Shown piece by piece: positions 4,621 to 5,832 of a stretch of 5,832 bases of DNA. The DNA comes from Thermoplasmata archaeon (GTDB lineage Archaea > Thermoplasmatota > SW-10-69-26): positions 1-5,832 of the forward strand of contig PWVY01000043.1 of the NCBI GenBank assembly GCA_003561665.1, written 5' to 3'. A model generated the notes under the pieces. That model was given only the letters and a program-made list of their open reading frames with translations. It had not been told where the DNA came from and searched no databases. Both the position numbers and the translations under genes were made by a program. The stretch's first letter is position 1. The number at the start of each line of letters is the position of its first letter.

Positions 4621-5522
4621 CCGTGCTGGACGGGGCAAGCCTCGCCAAGCGCGTGCGCTCGAACGTTCAAGACGCCGTCCGCGAGCTCCAAGAGGTCCAC
4701 GGCATCATGCCCCGGCTGGACGCGCTGCTGGCCGGTGAGGACCCGGCCAGTCGGGTCTACGTGCGCAAGAAACGCGAAGACTGCGATGAAGTCGGGATCG
4801 ATAGTCACCTTCACACGTTCCCCGACACCGTCACGCAGCAGGATCTCCGCTCTCAGATCGAGACGTTGAACCAAACGGAAGCCTGTGATGGGATCCTCGT
4901 CCAACTCCCTCTCCCTGAGGGCCTCGATGAAGGGCGAATCCTTGAAGCCGTGGATCCCACCAAGGACGCGGACGGGTTCCACCCAGGGAACCTGGGCCGC
5001 TTGCTAAGCGACCGCGCCGGGCTCACGCCGGCAACGCCCACCGGCATCCTTCACCTGTTGGAAGCCTACGATGTTCCTCTTGAGGGGAAACACGCCGTCA
5101 TCGTTGGACGCTCCAACATCGTGGGCAAGCCCCTGGCTGCTCTGTTCCTTCAGCGCGGCGTGGACGCGACCGTCACCATCGCTCACTCGAGAACCCGGCC
5201 CTTGGAAGATGTCACTCGGCAGGCGGATGTTCTCGTCGTGGCAGCCGGGAAACGGGACCTTGTCACGGCGGACATGGTCCAAGAAGGCGCCGTGGTCGTG
5301 GACGTGGGCATCAATCGGGACCCTGACGGGAACCTCACCGGGGATGTGGCGTACGATGAGGTGCTGGACGTTGCCGGCGCCATCACGCCGGTGCCTGGAG
5401 GCGTTGGGCCCTTGACGCGGGCCATGCTCTTGGTGAACGTGCTTCGGGCGTGTTGCGCGCGGCGTGGGGTTCCTGTGCCTGATGCGCTTTTGGACGTGGT
5501 TCCTGCGAGCCTTCAGGGCTAA
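4617..5522 (+). CDS. folD: Bifunctional methylene-tetrahydrofolate dehydrogenase / methenyl-tetrahydrofolate cyclohydrolase
   Basis: The 301-residue product is a full-length FolD (family usually about 280-300). It interconverts 5,10-methylene-, 5,10-methenyl- and 10-formyl-tetrahydrofolate in the cytoplasm, normally with NADP. Family motifs appear in order. DPASRVYVRKK carries the catalytic Lys (Y48, K52). ILVQLPLP carries Q96, and KDADGFHPGNLGRL carries D119; with K52 these match E. coli K54, Q98 and D121. They are followed by TPATPTGI (Ala where many members have Cys), the nucleotide-binding IVGRSNIVGKP at about 162-172, and the C-terminal ITPVPGGVGPLTRAML. The ATG at 4617 gives the standard N-terminus (MTVLDGASLAKRVR). 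The gene overlaps the zinc-ribbon gene upstream by ATGA. Its TAA overlaps the stop of the convergent acyl-CoA dehydrogenase gene. Codon endings drift from C-rich to G/T-rich in the last 150 bp. Confidence 0.95.
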   Translation: MTVLDGASLAKRVRSNVQDAVRELQEVHGIMPRLDALLAGEDPASRVYVRKKREDCDEVGIDSHLHTFPDTVTQQDLRSQIETLNQTEACDGILVQLPLPEGLDEGRILEAVDPTKDADGFHPGNLGRLLSDRAGLTPATPTGILHLLEAYDVPLEGKHAVIVGRSNIVGKPLAALFLQRGVDATVTIAHSRTRPLEDVTRQADVLVVAAGKRDLVTADMVQEGAVVVDVGINRDPDGNLTGDVAYDEVLDVAGAITPVPGGVGPLTRAMLLVNVLRACCARRGVPVPDALLDVVPASLQG

Positions 5523-5832
5523 GTGGGGAGGCCCAGTTCGCGTGCGATGATCATGCGCTGGATCTCGCTTGTGCCTTCTCCGATCTCGCAGAGCTTGACA
5601 TCTCGGTAATACCGTTGCACGGGGTAGTCCAGGGTGTACCCGTTGCCTCCGAGCACTTGGATGGCTTCCCGGCAGGCTCGCATGGCGGCCTCGCTGGCGT
5701 ACAGTTTCGCCATGCTGGCTTGGCGCTTGTGCTCTTTTTCTTTCTCTTTGAGGTCCGCGGCGCGCCAGATCAAAAGGCGGGCGGCTTCAAGCTACATGGC
5801 CATGTCGGCGATCTTGTGCTGGATGGCTTGGA
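5519..5832 (-). CDS. Acyl-CoA dehydrogenase, C-terminal part, with an in-frame TAG codon; 5' end outside the window
   Basis: The C-terminal helical domain of an FAD-dependent acyl-CoA dehydrogenase (acyl-CoA to trans-2-enoyl-CoA in fatty or branched-chain acid oxidation) is clear. From the right edge the frame reads QAIQHKIADMAM, then a TAG codon at 5792-5794, then LEAARLLIWRAADLK. It continues through EAIQVLGGNGYTLDYPVQRYYRDVK (given here in two parts: EAIQVLGGNGYTL, DYPVQRYYRDVK) and LCEIGEGTSEIQRMIIARELGLPT. The family's EGTSEIQR signature is present, with the probable catalytic Glu at about 5576-5578. Both sides of the TAG match the family in the same frame, so this is one gene and not two. 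A TTG at 5773 exists after the TAG, but a protein starting there would lack most of the enzyme. The final stop is also TAG, followed after one CCC codon by TGA. The TAG may be a pseudogene mutation, a sequencing error or a recoded codon. FMN/FAD-binding parts lie outside the window. Confidence 0.85.
5792..5794 (-). other. In-frame amber codon inside the acyl-CoA dehydrogenase gene
   Basis: TAG interrupts the frame in a helix between DMAM and LEAARLL. In relatives this position is variable and often Gln, Glu, Arg or Thr, so one base change from CAG or GAG would explain it. Frame and family similarity continue without a break on both sides. Confidence 0.8.

Noticed and set aside
5519..5773. An 84-residue independent protein starting at the TTG at 5773
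   Set aside because: Acyl-CoA dehydrogenase sequence continues upstream in the same frame across the TAG, so this is the tail of a larger gene.

Overview
The window looks like a compact, moderately GC-rich archaeal chromosome segment, probably euryarchaeal in the broad sense (Thermoplasmatota/Poseidoniales-like or haloarchaea-like; the lineage cannot be fixed from sequence alone). The evidence is an archaeal NMD3 homologue, a DUF424 protein, an HVO_0476-type zinc-ribbon protein, TATA-like boxes about 25-28 nt before start codons, apparently leaderless genes, GTG and TTG starts, and a Tat-type membrane protein.

Layout. Positions 1-789 hold two minus-strand genes: an acidic exported protein of about 145 residues (352-789), then a membrane-anchored protein that starts with GTG at 310 and runs off the left edge. 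A divergent intergenic region of 273 bp (790-1062), with a small imperfect hairpin, separates them from a plus-strand pair, DUF424 (GTG 1063) and NMD3 (TTG 1365), joined by a TTGA stop/start overlap. NMD3 ends directly against a convergent creatininase-family gene (2442-3188). That gene shares a 52-bp divergent promoter with a small basic/acidic protein of unknown function (3241-3537). The small gene in turn ends directly against a convergent TatA/TatB-like gene (3538-3861). A second divergent promoter drives a zinc-ribbon protein (3964-4620), which overlaps folD (4617-5522) by ATGA. The right edge holds the C-terminal part of an acyl-CoA dehydrogenase on the minus strand, convergent with and overlapping folD.

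How the genes work together. DUF424-NMD3 is a plausible ribosome-biogenesis/translation pair. FolD handles one-carbon units on tetrahydrofolate and is translationally coupled to a zinc-ribbon protein of unknown function. The acyl-CoA dehydrogenase implies acyl-CoA oxidation, and the Tat-like protein implies folded-protein export, although no TatC is in the window.

The most notable points are an in-frame amber codon inside the otherwise intact acyl-CoA dehydrogenase frame (recoding, mutation or sequencing error); three convergent gene pairs whose stop codons touch or overlap, two of them at the same palindrome TGATCA; and symmetric TATA-like boxes placed to serve genes on both sides. I found no CRISPR array, insertion sequence, tRNA or rRNA. 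No known defence or mobile system is evident.
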